Source: Macrotrachela quadricornifera | Taxonomy: Eukaryota; Rotifera; Eurotatoria; Philodinida; Philodinidae | Length of the DNA: 64,000 bases | Assembly (NCBI GenBank): GCA_022393335.1 | Contig: JAJEKB010021216.1 | Span: 904,017-968,016, forward strand | Direction of reading: 5' to 3' | Shown here: piece after piece, positions 35,226-47,864 of the stretch | Layout: the number at the start of each line of letters is the position of its first letter | Numbering within the stretch: the first letter of the stretch is position 1 | Position numbers and translations under genes: made by a program | The notes under the pieces: model-generated | The model's database searches: none | Told to the model about the DNA's origin: nothing | Seen by the model: only the letters and a program-made list of their open reading frames with translations

Positions 35226-38200
35226 TTATGAATAATATGTAAGAACATTCTTTTGATTACCACGTAAGAATAATAGTGAAGGTAAATTATAACTGATTGC
35301 TTCTAAATATGCAAGATAAAGACCAGCTGATATCGATTGTTTACGTGGTATTGGTAACGTACTGAAAAGAACAGAGAATATTTTAGTAATCATATAGATT
35401 TTTAAATTGAAACTTGAGAGAATGTTATATGAATATATGAGTTAAAAAAACGAAATTCTTGAAATAATTTCTGTAATAAGAATGTAAATATCTTCGGAAT
35501 TTTGAGTAAGGGTAATATAGAGTAAGGTTATGAATATCGTGACTAATCGCAAGAGGTCAACTTGATGCATCGTACTCAAGATTAGTTCAGAACTCTTGTC
35601 GACACCAGAAGTGGATGTGGAAAATTCTACAAAATAATATATCTTACGAACTGATATAGATAATGAACTTGGGCTTTTGCTACCGGATAGAGTACCTTCT
35701 GGAATATCCATCTATATAAAATTTATGAAGCTCAAAGAAGTTTTTGATGTTTGTTCTCGAATGAAGAAATGTTCCATTGCCTATTTTCGCCCGTTGTATA
35801 GCAGTTTAAGCTCAAATTATAGACTGAAAATATGTAATGAAATATTTCTATTTAAAATGATTTGAACCAGTAGTTTACTGTCAAAGAGTTACGATTGTTT
35901 TACTGATATTTTAATTGCGAGAATGATATATTTGTTTTCATTGAAATTTTTGGGAATATCTTAATAATTATCAAACCTATCTGTAGATAACATTTCAAAT
36001 CAAAATTTTTCATTTTGGTTTTTATTTCGAACTGTTCAGTTTTATTAATAAAGAGAATAAAATAAATGAAATTTATTTGTATAATACTTACACAATAATT
36101 AATGTTGATTGTGAACTATATTCCAGTAAATATTCATGTAAATTAAGACCTCTTTTAATTTTTTCTTTATTAGCTTCTAATTCTGTATCTGTTATTCTAC
36201 ATGAATTATCATTAATAATTAGATTTTCATTATTTTCATGCCATTTTTGTAAAATTTGATTAAATTTTTCTGTTTCATATTCATTTGGTTGTTTATTAAG
36301 ATTATGAAGTACATGTAAATCTGTATATTTTATACGAAATTTTGCTAATAATGATGCCATTGCAAAATATTGTCGTTCGGCATCAGTTTTTTCTCCTGAT
36401 ACACATGAAAATATTCGAAATTGACAATTACGCCAACGTTTTCGACGTCTTAATAAATAAGGTAATAATAATGTTAATCCTCCATCATCACATAACCACC
36501 AAACATCAACAATAGCTGATGATGTTTGTTTAGGATAAAAAATATTCATTGTTAATAATGCACCTTTATTTATAATTGTATCATTTAATGTTAAAACATC
36601 TGTTTGACATGGTGCATTTGTATTATTATTATTATTATTATTTTCTAATTTTGAATTACGTAATGGACTAGATACCATAGATTCTTCTACTTCATCATCA
36701 TCATCAACATCATCATCATCAGGTAAATCTATTCAAATAAAATTTCAAAAATAAAAAAGTAATATTATTAATTATACCTGGTTCAAAAAAATCACTAAAA
36801 TTAAGACCAGATTGTAATCTTAAAATTCCAATACCATATTTAAGATGTAATGCATCATGTATTATATTAAAATAATCAATAGTTCCATCTACTTTTATTA
36901 ACCAATCATTTTTAAAACCAAGAACAACAACATTTGGTCGTAATTTTCCTACCCCAACACACTAAAAAAGAAACGAATTAAATTTTTAATAGAAAATATG
37001 TTATTTTTATACTTGTAATAAAGCCATTGCTCCTTGTCGAACAGTTGGTGCAACAATAGGTTGATAAAATGCTTTTGATGTACGTTTTTTTAACCATGTT
37101 TCACCAGCATCTTTTTGATCATATTGAATATTTATTGTTGGATCATCCTTAAATAAAATATAATCTTGTAAAAAAAAAACTAAAATTCATATTTATTTTT
37201 CTTTTACTAAAATAACATTTCCACATATCATTAAACTATTTCCATTTGTAACTAATGAACAAAGATCAACTAATGCTGGACGATGCATTGGATTTCCAGT
37301 TAATACTAATATTTGTGGTCGAAAATTTTTCACATGTTCTTGAATTGTATCTAATTTATGTGTGGCATCAAGAGCTCTTCGATATGTATGTGCTTGAACA
37401 GATGAACCCCAATTTATTTCTAAAGAAACTTTTTTTTTACATCTATTTTAATAAATCAATATTTATACCTGGTTTTGTTGTTCTAACATAAAGAAATATT
37501 CCACTATTTACAACAAATGTTATCAAAGCTGCCCACCTTAATAAAAAAAAGAATAAGATTTATATTTTTCTAATTCAAAAATTTTACCAATTAATAATAA
37601 ACATTACAGCAATACATAATAATGCTCCAATTAATGCTAACCATTTATTATAATATCGAAAAGCTGGTCGCCATCCACTCGCTTTAGCTAATGATACATC
37701 AAAACATGCATAATTAACTAATGCATAAGTCATAAGAAAAAAATTTGATATTATTGGTGCAATTACATTTAATTCACCTTTTAAAATAAAAATAAACAAA
37801 AACTAAAACAAAAACTATTTTCTTTTGTTTTACCTATAGCAGTAAATGAAACAGCAACAAAATATGTTAAAAAATATGCTCGTATTGGTTCATCAGATTT
37901 TCCATTTCCAATAGCAAAATATTTAAAACGTGGAAAAATCATATCACGACAAACAGCTTGAAAAATTTTCGGTGCACCAACAAGACTTGCTAAAAAATAA
38001 AATTTCGAAATTAAAAAAAAAAAAACTAAATTATTTATTTATTTTACCTAATGCACTTGATAATGTTGCAGCAAATATTCCAGCTAGAATTATAAAAATA
38101 TATATACATAAATATTTAAATAAATTTAACAAACCACTTATAATTGGTCCAAATGCAGATATCATTTTCATTGTTTGATAATTATATATTAAACCTGATT

Positions 38201-40030
38201 TGCAATTTCTATCATCTAAATGTAATGAACAATTAATTATTTGCATCGTACTACCATTTCGACGTTCATAAAAATCCACTTAAATAATAAAAATAAATAA
38301 ATAAATTGTTTCAAAAAAAAACTACATACAAAAAACTTCCCGATGTGTTGTACATCCAGATATAACACAAAAAGCAAGATAAACAAATGTTGTAATTACA
38401 ATAGCAACATTTGTACCTAATGGAATAGCTTTTGATGGATTCTAAATAAATAAATATTTCGAATTTTTTTATTTTTAATTTTGTTTTACTTTTAAATTTC
38501 CTGAAATATTTGCACCAGCAAGAATTCCTGTAACTGATGGAAAAAAAACTCCAAATACATGTTGAAATGTTTCACCATTTTGAAATTTTGGACCAAAATT
38601 TTCTTTTATTATTTTCCCTAAAATTATTTACAAAAAAAATTCTTGTTTTTTATTCTATTTAATATTTTCTTTACATGAATATCCTTCAAAACCATGTTTT
38701 CGTTTATATACTGTAACTGGCATTAAAGAACCAATAAAAAAATTCAATAACGATGCAGATAATGTAATAAGTAATGCGATTTGTACAACCGTTTCACCAC
38801 GCATACCAATTAATGCAATACCCAAAATAATTGTCATTGTAATAACTCCTAAATTGTATATTTATTATCGTATTAAAATACAATTCTATAATACATACCA
38901 ATAATTCTTACGATATTTACAGATTCTCCATCAATAACTGTTCCAAATATTTTAACATTATTTTCCTAAATTCTTTATAAATTAAAATAATTATTATTTT
39001 CTTTTTCTTCTTACTTTAAGAATATCACGAATTGTTTCTGCAAAACCAATTGTATACATAGCTGCTGCAACTGCATCTATTTAAATAATTAACAAAAATA
39101 AAAATTTTATAAATATTATATATGAATATATATCCTTACTAACGAATGAAAAAATTAAACCAATAGCACCACCAAATTCCGGACCAAGACTACGAGATAT
39201 TAAATAATAAGTTCCTCCACCTTTAACTTCACCATTTGTACAAATAGCACTCATTGATAAAGATGTTAAAACAGTAACTAATGTTGAAATAATTATAATC
39301 ACACATGCTAGACCAATTCCAGCTTGACCAGTCACCCAAGATAGACGAAGAAAAAGCATAACACCAAATATATTTAATACACAACGAATCTAAAGTTTAA
39401 ATATTTCAATTAAAGAAAGAAAATGATTTTCAAATGAAATTAAACAAACATACAAGAACACCAATAATCCAACCAAATTTAACAATTTCTATTTTTGGTT
39501 TTATATCAATTGGTAATGATTGTTCATTTGGTATCATTATTGAACTAATCATTTCACTATTTAAATCAATATTTGATGTTAATTTTAATCTTGATGGAAT
39601 ATTAACTGTTCCATGTAATACTTCAAGTGTTGGTCGAGTTTTTGGTTCGGATGATGTAAATGAAAATATATTTCTATAATGATCTATATGTGGTAATGCA
39701 TCAATAGTATCATAAGTACTTTTATCTACAATTGTTTGATTTATATCTGATGTCATACTACTATGTTCACTACTATCTTGTCTAAATAAAATTTTTGTTG
39801 TAGTTTCAATTGAAGTTGATAAATCTTTTTAATAGATTAAGAAAATTAATAATATATATAGATATATATAACTTACTTATAGGAATACTTGTTGTTTTAT
39901 CTAATAATTGTATTGAATTTGAATCATCATTAGAAACTTTTGCTATTTGAAAACGTGCAGCACTAATTGATCGACCGAGTTCATTTGATTTATCAATAAT
40001 AGGATTTAATGATTTATTTATATCAGACAT
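35226..40030 (-). CDS. SLC12A2-like: NKCC/NCC-type cation-chloride cotransporter (SLC12A1/2/3 group)
   Basis: Seventeen exons, high to low: 39877..40030, 39454..39824, 39140..39389, 39015..39076, 38899..38965, 38675..38848, 38490..38617, 38330..38441, 38048..38278, 37834..37989, 37588..37777, 37469..37536, 37208..37419, 37013..37147, 36778..36961, 36092..36728, 35226..35361. All phases agree, giving 1088 residues. The cytosolic N-terminus has a SPAK/OSR1 docking motif (RFQI, residues 26-29) and the regulatory phospho-site region [13 protein letters not shown] (Thr91). Twelve-TM core landmarks are [36 protein letters not shown] and [10 protein letters not shown]. The C-terminus ends NVLTYYS, as in NKCC1. 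It takes up Na+/K+/Cl- for volume and ion control, probably switched by WNK-SPAK. It is convergent with TBCCD1, 238 bp away. Confidence 0.93.
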
Positions 40031-43000
40031 TTTTAAAGATTATAATCGTCTAAAAACTTAAATAATGTACTTATTTAAATAACCATTTTAATAATAAACT
40101 AATCATATAAATAGATATATGAAAAAACTTATAAGTTTATATATATATATATGTTCCGAAGAAATCGATCTTACCGAACAAAATGAAAAAATGTACTTAG
40201 AAAAGAAAAATAATAATGGCTGGATAATAAGTGTTTGCTTTGCCTTGTGCGTGACTTCCATTTTCTTTTTCTTTTTCTCTCATTTTTTCTTATATAACAA
40301 AAAAAAAGGAATAATCAAAGATAGAATGATTTTATACTTACTCATTTTAATAGAATAATATTTTAAAAAGAAACTCTTATGTTATATATTTAATCTTTCA
40401 TATAAAATTATTGAAAGAAAAAACACATTTGACTTGTCAAAGAATCTAATCAATAAGTTCTATAACTTATAACTAAACATATGCATACACAAGGGAAAGA
40501 AATAATGGAATGCAAGACTCATAAAGAGTAGAAGAAGAAAAAAAAAGCGAAGATACATTACATTTTTTTTTATGTCATATGTCTTCTTATTATATTCTGT
40601 ATAATATATAAAATAAATTTTACATATATATATTTATTTATTTATTTATTATTTAACAGATGTTATGTTTAGCTTGAATCTTTTTAATAAAAACTAGAAA
40701 CAAAAGTCTTTGATTATTCATATATGTTATCTTATATTGTATATTTAATATGATATGAGATTAGAAGAAAACAACAATCAAAAATAAAAAAAATATAATC
40801 TAAATATTTTCTCTATTAAATATTCTCATTTTATGCTTGATTAATATTCTTTTTTTCTTTATAAATTAATGTCATTTACTATTAATTATTCTATATGCTA
40901 GAATTCTTTTGTAATAATCAGAGAATAGTTACCCTTGGGCTTAATAATGATTGATCAATATGCCTAGATATATAGAACAAGTTCTCTATTAATAATAAAT
41001 ACTTAACACCTAGCCAATTCTTATATATTTACAAATAAACAATGTATTCTTATATGTATTTAACATTTTTTTCTGCGGAAAAATATATTCTTGCGTTCTT
41101 GATAGAATAAGGCCTTGCTTTATAATCGTCCTTGGCACGTACTATTAAGACAAACAGTATTGTAGCAGCTTGCCATAATTATAGATTCAATCAAATATAA
41201 TAAGTTCTGATTATCTGAAGTGAAATTCATCAATTGTTGTAGATTATGTTTAAATAATTAAGATAATTTCGACATTGCTAATATTAAGTAAATAACAGAA
41301 ATAATTTAGGTTAATCAAGTTGAATTATACAAATGAGAATGCGATTGGAATACGTAAATTTTACTGTTTAAATTTACATAACAATACGAGTGAAAGGAAA
41401 AAATAGTTATTATTCACAAACGTGATGATAAAGAATTGAAAATTTAGTTATAAATAGAAATATTTGATTTTATTTATTGCGCATATAATTTAATGTCGTA
41501 TTTTCTTCTTTATCGATGAAAGACATCATTATTGAACAATTAATTAGTTAAAAAAATAATATTATTATATTTAATAAAACAGAATCAATGTATGTTTGAT
41601 AATATTCTTATCAAAAAAAACTGACAAATTTCAAATCATCAATCAATCTTCTAAATGTATATATCTACTACATAGAAATATCCTTGTTACTTGATGAAAT
41701 CATCAGATTATTTGTTCTTCATGATAATTAGTCTTTGAGATTATCTATACAGAACAACCGATAAAAAAATCAGATTATTTGGTTTACATGAACGTAATAT
41801 ATTATTTCTATAAAATAAAATTCTAACATATCTGGCTAGCTTCTATTGGATATTATCCAAATTTCGTTTACTAATGAGAGACCTTTGAAGATATCCAACA
41901 AGTTTAGCCTTGATCTTTTGAGTATAACTAGACCTTGATGAGATATGAAAAAGTTGTATAGAATATATAGTTAAACGATGAAGACTAAACTTCAAGAGGT
42001 TTCCTCGTAAGTATCAACGATTCATAATAATTGAGCTATAGGACAAGAAAAATCATCTGATTGCTTGAAATATTATTGAGTTTCATTATCAAAATTCTTT
42101 ATTCTAAGTATATTTTGAAACAATTAATTTAAATATTAAATAACAAAACAAGTATTCAAACATCTATCTTTCCTTGGCCATTTCTTTTATTCTTCTAGTG
42201 CATATTTTTTTTAAAATTAATGACATTTGATTTAAATTCGATCATAAATGGTCATCTTAAAATACCCGACAAAAGTGTTGAAAATAACACATAATAAAAG
42301 CAATGTGAAGGTTATATATATATATATAGACTGATTATAATATTGTTTCAATCAAAATGAACACATATGAATTGTCTCTGATCTCGAACTTACAGAATAA
42401 TATTGTGTTCTGTTTTGAAGTTTTTCTTTTTATGAGGATATTAATGAATAAAACAATAAATTAAGATATATTTCATAGATAATATTATAGTTGAATTTAA
42501 GTAAGACAATGTTAATCAAATGTTGTTTTTTTTAAAGATAAAAAAATTTGCCTGTTGGCTATTTCTTTTTTTTTTTTTGGTGATCGATTGAGCGGCAAAT
42601 ATCTCTCTATAATTGTGTTACATCAACATGACACCACATGAGATTGTCAGAATAAAGAATGTGAGTTAAAAAGATGTGATCTCATTCTTTTAAATGTTAT
42701 TATTTATTCGTTAAAAGAAAATCATTTCACAACATTGTATGGTTCATTGAATATAAACGAAACTTTATTTTTATTTAAAAAGAATACTTATTAAATTAGC
42801 AATTAAAATACAACATTAGATCTTGTAATAACTAAAAAGTGACTAATCTCTCCAAATAAAATCAAACAAAATCTTATATTACTTTCGTTTTATTATTTTT
42901 GTTTTTCCATGTTTACATATGAGTGTATACCTTTTTCGTTTTTTTTTTTCTGTCGTATATCTTATAGTAGGTTATAATAACGTCTGTCAACGATAATAAA

Positions 43001-43443
43001 TGCATTTTGATCATGTATAGTTTATAGTTGATCAAAATAAAAGAAAAAAAAGAAAACGAAATAAGGTAATTATATCTGTATATAATCAAATGCCATAAAT
43101 CAAAATTGTCAAGTTAGAAACACCCATCATCGTCACTACCTATTGAAGAACAAACAAAAGAAGAAGAAGAAAAAAACCAGTTTTTTTATTCATCATTTCA
43201 AGATTTTGTCGAAAAATCTGTTTGATACGTGATTTGTTAACATATTTCAACGATATAATACTTTCTTTTCTTCTTCTTCTTGTTCTCTCTTATTTTATTG
43301 GTTATTATCCATATTCTTTTCTTTTATCAAATGAGAGAAGAAGAAGAAGGAAAAAAAAAGAAATAACTCATCATCCATAATACAAAATATTACTTTTTTT
43401 TTTAGTATTAAGAACAATTCATCTTCTAACATCACATTCCATT
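40031..43443. other. Long intergenic region between SLC12 and Hox3
   Basis: A 3.4-kb AT-rich region with no gene. It must hold the divergent promoters of the SLC12 gene and Hox3 and any Hox3 enhancers. A T-run ending in AG at 43404-43405, about 38 bp before the Hox3 ATG, could be a splice or spliced-leader acceptor. No conserved factor cluster was recognised by eye. Confidence 0.5.
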
Positions 43444-44704
43444 ATGGTTAAAACTGAACAAAATCATTCATTATCATGGGAATCAACACATCAACAACAA
43501 GTTGATTATTATAAAAATATACCTATAAATCAACCTATGACAATAAATACATTACAAAATATATCTTCATCATCATCAAATGAATTAAATTCAACAATAA
43601 CTCTATCAAATCATAATGATATTTATCCATGGATGAATGAAAAAAAACATGGAAATAATAAAAATCGAAATTTATCTTCTTTTGGTAAGAATATTAAATT
43701 AAAATAAATCAATTTATCAAAAAATCTTAAATAATACAAATTTTTTTTTCTTATTATAAGATTTATTTAAAATAGAGTACACAATTAAGAAAAACATGAA
43801 AAAATTTTGTATTTATTTTCTTAGAAAATTCTCTATATATGTATATGTCTATTGATAGATGTATGTAGAAGTTCTTATGACAATGATAAATGACTATACC
43901 ATTATTCATCGAATAGTATGCTGTCATTTTTTTTCCTTTAGTATGAAGAATATTCTAAGTCTTATCATATGTTATTAGTTTATGTTGATTGACTATGATA
44001 GAATTTGTTTGTTTCATAGATAAAAGCAATTTAACATCATCAAAACGAGCTCGAACAGCTTATACAAGTGCACAATTAGTTGAACTTGAAAAAGAATTTC
44101 TTTATAATAAATATTTAAATCGTCCACGACGTATTGAATTAGCACAAACACTTTGTTTAACTGAACGACAGGTAGAAAAAAATTTATTTAAAACAAAAAA
44201 AAAACTTTTTATTTTATTATTTTATATTTACAATTTTATAGATTAAGGTAAATAATTTAATTTAATAAAATAAATCTCTTTATTTTTATTTTATATTAGA
44301 TATGGTTTCAAAATCGTCGAATGAAAGATAAAAAAGATGGAAAAAATCGAACATTATCATATATAAATGGAACTAATATTAATCAAAATAATTCACCATT
44401 AGCTAGTTCAACAACTGAAAAAGATGATTTAATTCAACATTCATATCATTATCAAAATTATTATCAAACACCATCATCAATATTAGCAACATTTCAATCT
44501 CAAATAAATTATAATCCATCTCAAACAATTGATACATATGATATGACAAATGATTATTCTATGAAACAATCAACAAATTATTATATTAATGAAAATAATC
44601 AAAACTCTATCACATCAACATCTTATAATAATTATTATTTTAATTCTGAAAATTCAATTATACATCATCAACAATCTGATTTAGTATTACCAACGTTTGT
44701 TTAG
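43444..44704 (+). CDS. Hox3: Hox3 homeodomain transcription factor
   Basis: Four exons (43444..43684, 44020..44171, microexon 44242..44247, 44300..44704) give 267 residues. A hexapeptide IYPWM (YPWM at 61-64) marks a Hox-type PBC-interaction motif. The homeodomain (88-147) begins [20 protein letters not shown] and has [10 protein letters not shown]. The [18 protein letters not shown] arm and helix 1 are characteristic of Hox3. Helix 3 reads [14 protein letters not shown], where IK comes from the microexon. HD residue 50 is Gln and 51 Asn, as in Hox proteins; residue 56 is Asp where most have Trp/Tyr. The C-terminal tail is Asn/Ser/Tyr-rich with no known motif. It patterns the anterior-posterior axis in other animals. 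Confidence 0.92.
44242..44247 (+). other. Hox3: 6-nt microexon (ATTAAG, Ile-Lys) of Hox3
   Basis: The 44171 donor (CAG|GTAGAA) and the acceptor at 44298-44299 would join ERQ directly to IWFQNRR, dropping two invariant-length homeodomain positions. Between them, TTTATAG|ATTAAG|GTAAAT at 44235-44253 has a full acceptor and donor around six bases. These encode exactly the missing Ile45-Lys46 in phase 0. The flanking introns are 70 and 52 bp. Confidence 0.85.
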
Positions 44705-45342
44705 AACATTTTCTCTAGTCTTATGTTAAGTTTTTCTTTTTGTAATATAATTCAAATTTGACTATATATGAGAAAATTTTTCTATAGAAAATGATATAAT
44801 ATATATGATTTGAAAATTATAGATTATATTACTAAAGTATTCAGTTGAATTTTTCAATGAATGAATAAAGTTAATATACGTTCAAATAGAGTTCAACAAT
44901 TGTTATATTAAAGAAATAATTTAACAACTGATCACTCTCTTTTTTCATATAATTAGAAATAGCTTTAGGAAAAAGTATTATTATATTTTGTAACTGAAAA
45001 TATATTTCCAAATAAATAACGTTACCTTTTCTTCTTGAATAAATCATGAACTTAATCTATCATAAAAATAATTATACTTTTTCAACGATATTACAATAGA
45101 AAAATAGTCTAATTTTATCTCTGTCGATTCTAAAAATGTCATAAAAATCTATATACTAAGTTCTACAAGTGTGTTTCTTCGCGGTTTTTTCTTATCATTC
45201 TAGATTGCCCTCTCTCTCTCTCGTTGTCCTTGTAGAATGAATTTTGATGTTGTAGTATTGAATGAAAACAAAACAATATTTCATTTATTCACACAACGAT
45301 CTGTATTCATTGTATTGTGAAATTATATTAAGTGAAACTATT
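44705..45342. other. Hox3 3' flank, no gene
   Basis: AT-rich 3'UTR and flank with ATATAT tracts and a CT microsatellite near 45210. No gene recognised. Confidence 0.45.
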
Positions 45343-45609
45343 TCAGTATGTAATACTAACATCAGAGATTATTAATTGAACTGACTTACGATATTGATTC
45401 ATAATTATTAAAATAAATTTAATGTATGATTTATGATATGTTGCAGTAGCTTTTTGTTGAGCTCGTGTGATAACATTAATGGATGGCGAAAGTTCTTTCA
45501 ATTGGTCATGTTCTATTGGATAACGTGAAAAAACATCACAATAACAGTTATCGTTGACTGTTATACATTTCAAAATAGAATGCTCTTCACTATGTTTTGA
45601 ATAACTCAA
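45343..45609 (-). pseudogene. Possible Ty3/gypsy pol relic (RNase H-integrase linker)
   Basis: The frame contains NCYCDVFSRYPIEHDQL followed by INVITRAQQKA. This resembles the N-x-x-A-D-x-L-S-R-x-P stretch and following linker at the end of RNase H in Ty3/gypsy-type polyproteins. Nothing else of the element (RT, integrase, LTR) was found nearby, so it would be a short decayed fragment. Confidence 0.35.
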
Positions 45610-47864
45610 ATCTTTTCAATATGGTATAAGATGAAGTCATTTTAAAATTAGTCATTCCGATGAAATTTTAACATAAATTAAGAAAATTTGCTTAAAAATC
45701 AAAAAAATCCAGTTCTAGTGTGAGTAAATAGACGAATTTATTTGCTCAACCAGAGGATGTGAGAAGACAATCATTCCAATTATATCTTGAACTATAGATC
45801 TGAAGTCTCTCTATCTAGATCACATGTTAGAGCCACAATTTTATCGGAATGATGACAAATTTTAAAATGATTTTGTACATTATTGTAAAAAATGACGTGC
45901 TCTGGTCTCCTCTTTTGATTGGTGACAATCTCAAGTCTCTAGCTGATTGTATTCTTAAGTTATTCAACAAACAGTATAGAGACTGCTCTATTTTCAAATG
46001 GATAAGAAATCAGCTACGAAAATACTATGTCTCATCCTGGCAATGGTGAAATATAGTATTGTCTTAGCTAATCTGAGGGTAAACAGGAATCCTCTTTCAT
46101 ATAGTTTCGACCTCAAAAATCTTTTGACAGGTATTATAAAAAAGTCGTTAATTTCTTGAAATACCATTACTTCTATCGAAAAAAAATCGAATTATAATAG
46201 TATGACTTTCATCTCTAGGAGTCATTGGACAACAACCACGACTAATCTCACTCAATTCAAGATCTCAAACTCTTACGTACAGTGTTGAATATTACCTAGT
46301 AATTAGGTTTTAGAGAAATAGATTTGAACGAAATCTCACTAGCTGAATCAAAGCTTTCCAGTATGCTGAAAAAATTTGGTTCTATATCAAAAAAATGCTT
46401 TCAACAAAATTAGATAGGCCTAATGTGAATTTAAGGTTACGATTAAGTACTTCTCTGTGGCAATCGGTCATATCTCTCAGTTATCATCTCATTTACTACG
46501 TTGTTTTTCAAAGTTCTATGAGCATCACAGTACGTTTTCAGCATTTTCGAACATAATCTGATGCATGGCACCAGCATTTATCTCCTTGGTCATCGAGTAT
46601 GTCATTCAATTGAATATAAACATCTAATACATAATGATGCCTATATATATACATTGTGTCCACTGTAGTAATATAAGCATTGGAATAATTCTTTTTCATA
46701 AAAGAAGAAGACCATAATTTATTTTATATTAGAACAACAGAGACGAAAAAAAGACATAATTATATTTTTTGACATTATAATAGCCACAATAAACAGATGT
46801 GTAACGGCAAACATGAATAGCCTAATTGTAAATGGTCAAGCTTAACGTGGTAAATCTTAGATTGGCGGATAATTTGAAATCTACGCCTCAAAATACTTAG
46901 AAATTTCAATTTCTGAAAATCTTCAGAATTTGTACCAAAAACGAATTAAGAAATAAAAATCCGAAATTGCCTGATCATTCTATTCGGATCGATCAAAAAA
47001 CTAGAAAATTTTCGTTAACGTACGTATTTGACGTGTAAAAGTACATATTTGTTTTTGAATATCTAGTAATATTTTAGAAATATTTCTGTATAAAGGATGT
47101 TAACTATACTAAACGTTTGTCAGTTGCAATAAATATGATACTAAATAGTAATAAACAACGTCTGTTATAATAATAAATGAATGATTAAAATAAAAAAATA
47201 ACGCTATTTAGTTGTTGTACACAATTAATAAGACAAGTAACAGAAGTATAACAACTATAAACGTTATTTTATTTAATGGAGCACATAAAAATGATTCTAT
47301 TCCAATTTGAGAACGGATATCAAACTATACTGCTGGAGACAAAATTAGTGAAAATAATCCTCAATCTGATATGAAGTTTCTTAACAGAAATCGTCTTCAA
47401 TATGATTTTTTTTCAATTAATGACTGCTTTCGTGTAAATCAACATCTCGAATATCATCATTCATTAATGCTTGAAAAGTGAATATTTCAATTATTCATTT
47501 TGTGTTTCTGATTTACCGCTAATGATGAGTGAAACAATTGTTGAGTTAAAGGATAGCATTTTTAATTGAAGTTATAATTTATTTATAAAATAGATTTCAA
47601 TCGTGCAGTATGTTGATCTGACGCTATACTTGTTTTCTAAAACTTCTAACATAAATAAGAACTATCTTTATCCATCGAAAAGCAAGTTCAACTTTTTATT
47701 CCTTATAATATACTGCCTAGGTGCTCTGATGATGTAAATTTGTTTGCGGTTCTAAGTGTTTTGTTCCAGTATAATGTGAAGTTTTATAACTAAATAATTT
47801 TCACAACAAGTATTTATCTGATTGAGAATTTATTTGCTATATAATAATAAAAAAATATCCTTTC
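45610..47864. other. Intergenic, no gene recognised
   Basis: AT-rich sequence downstream (in the minus-strand sense) of the GH78 gene. The short frame at 45849-46049 has no domain. Confidence 0.45.
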
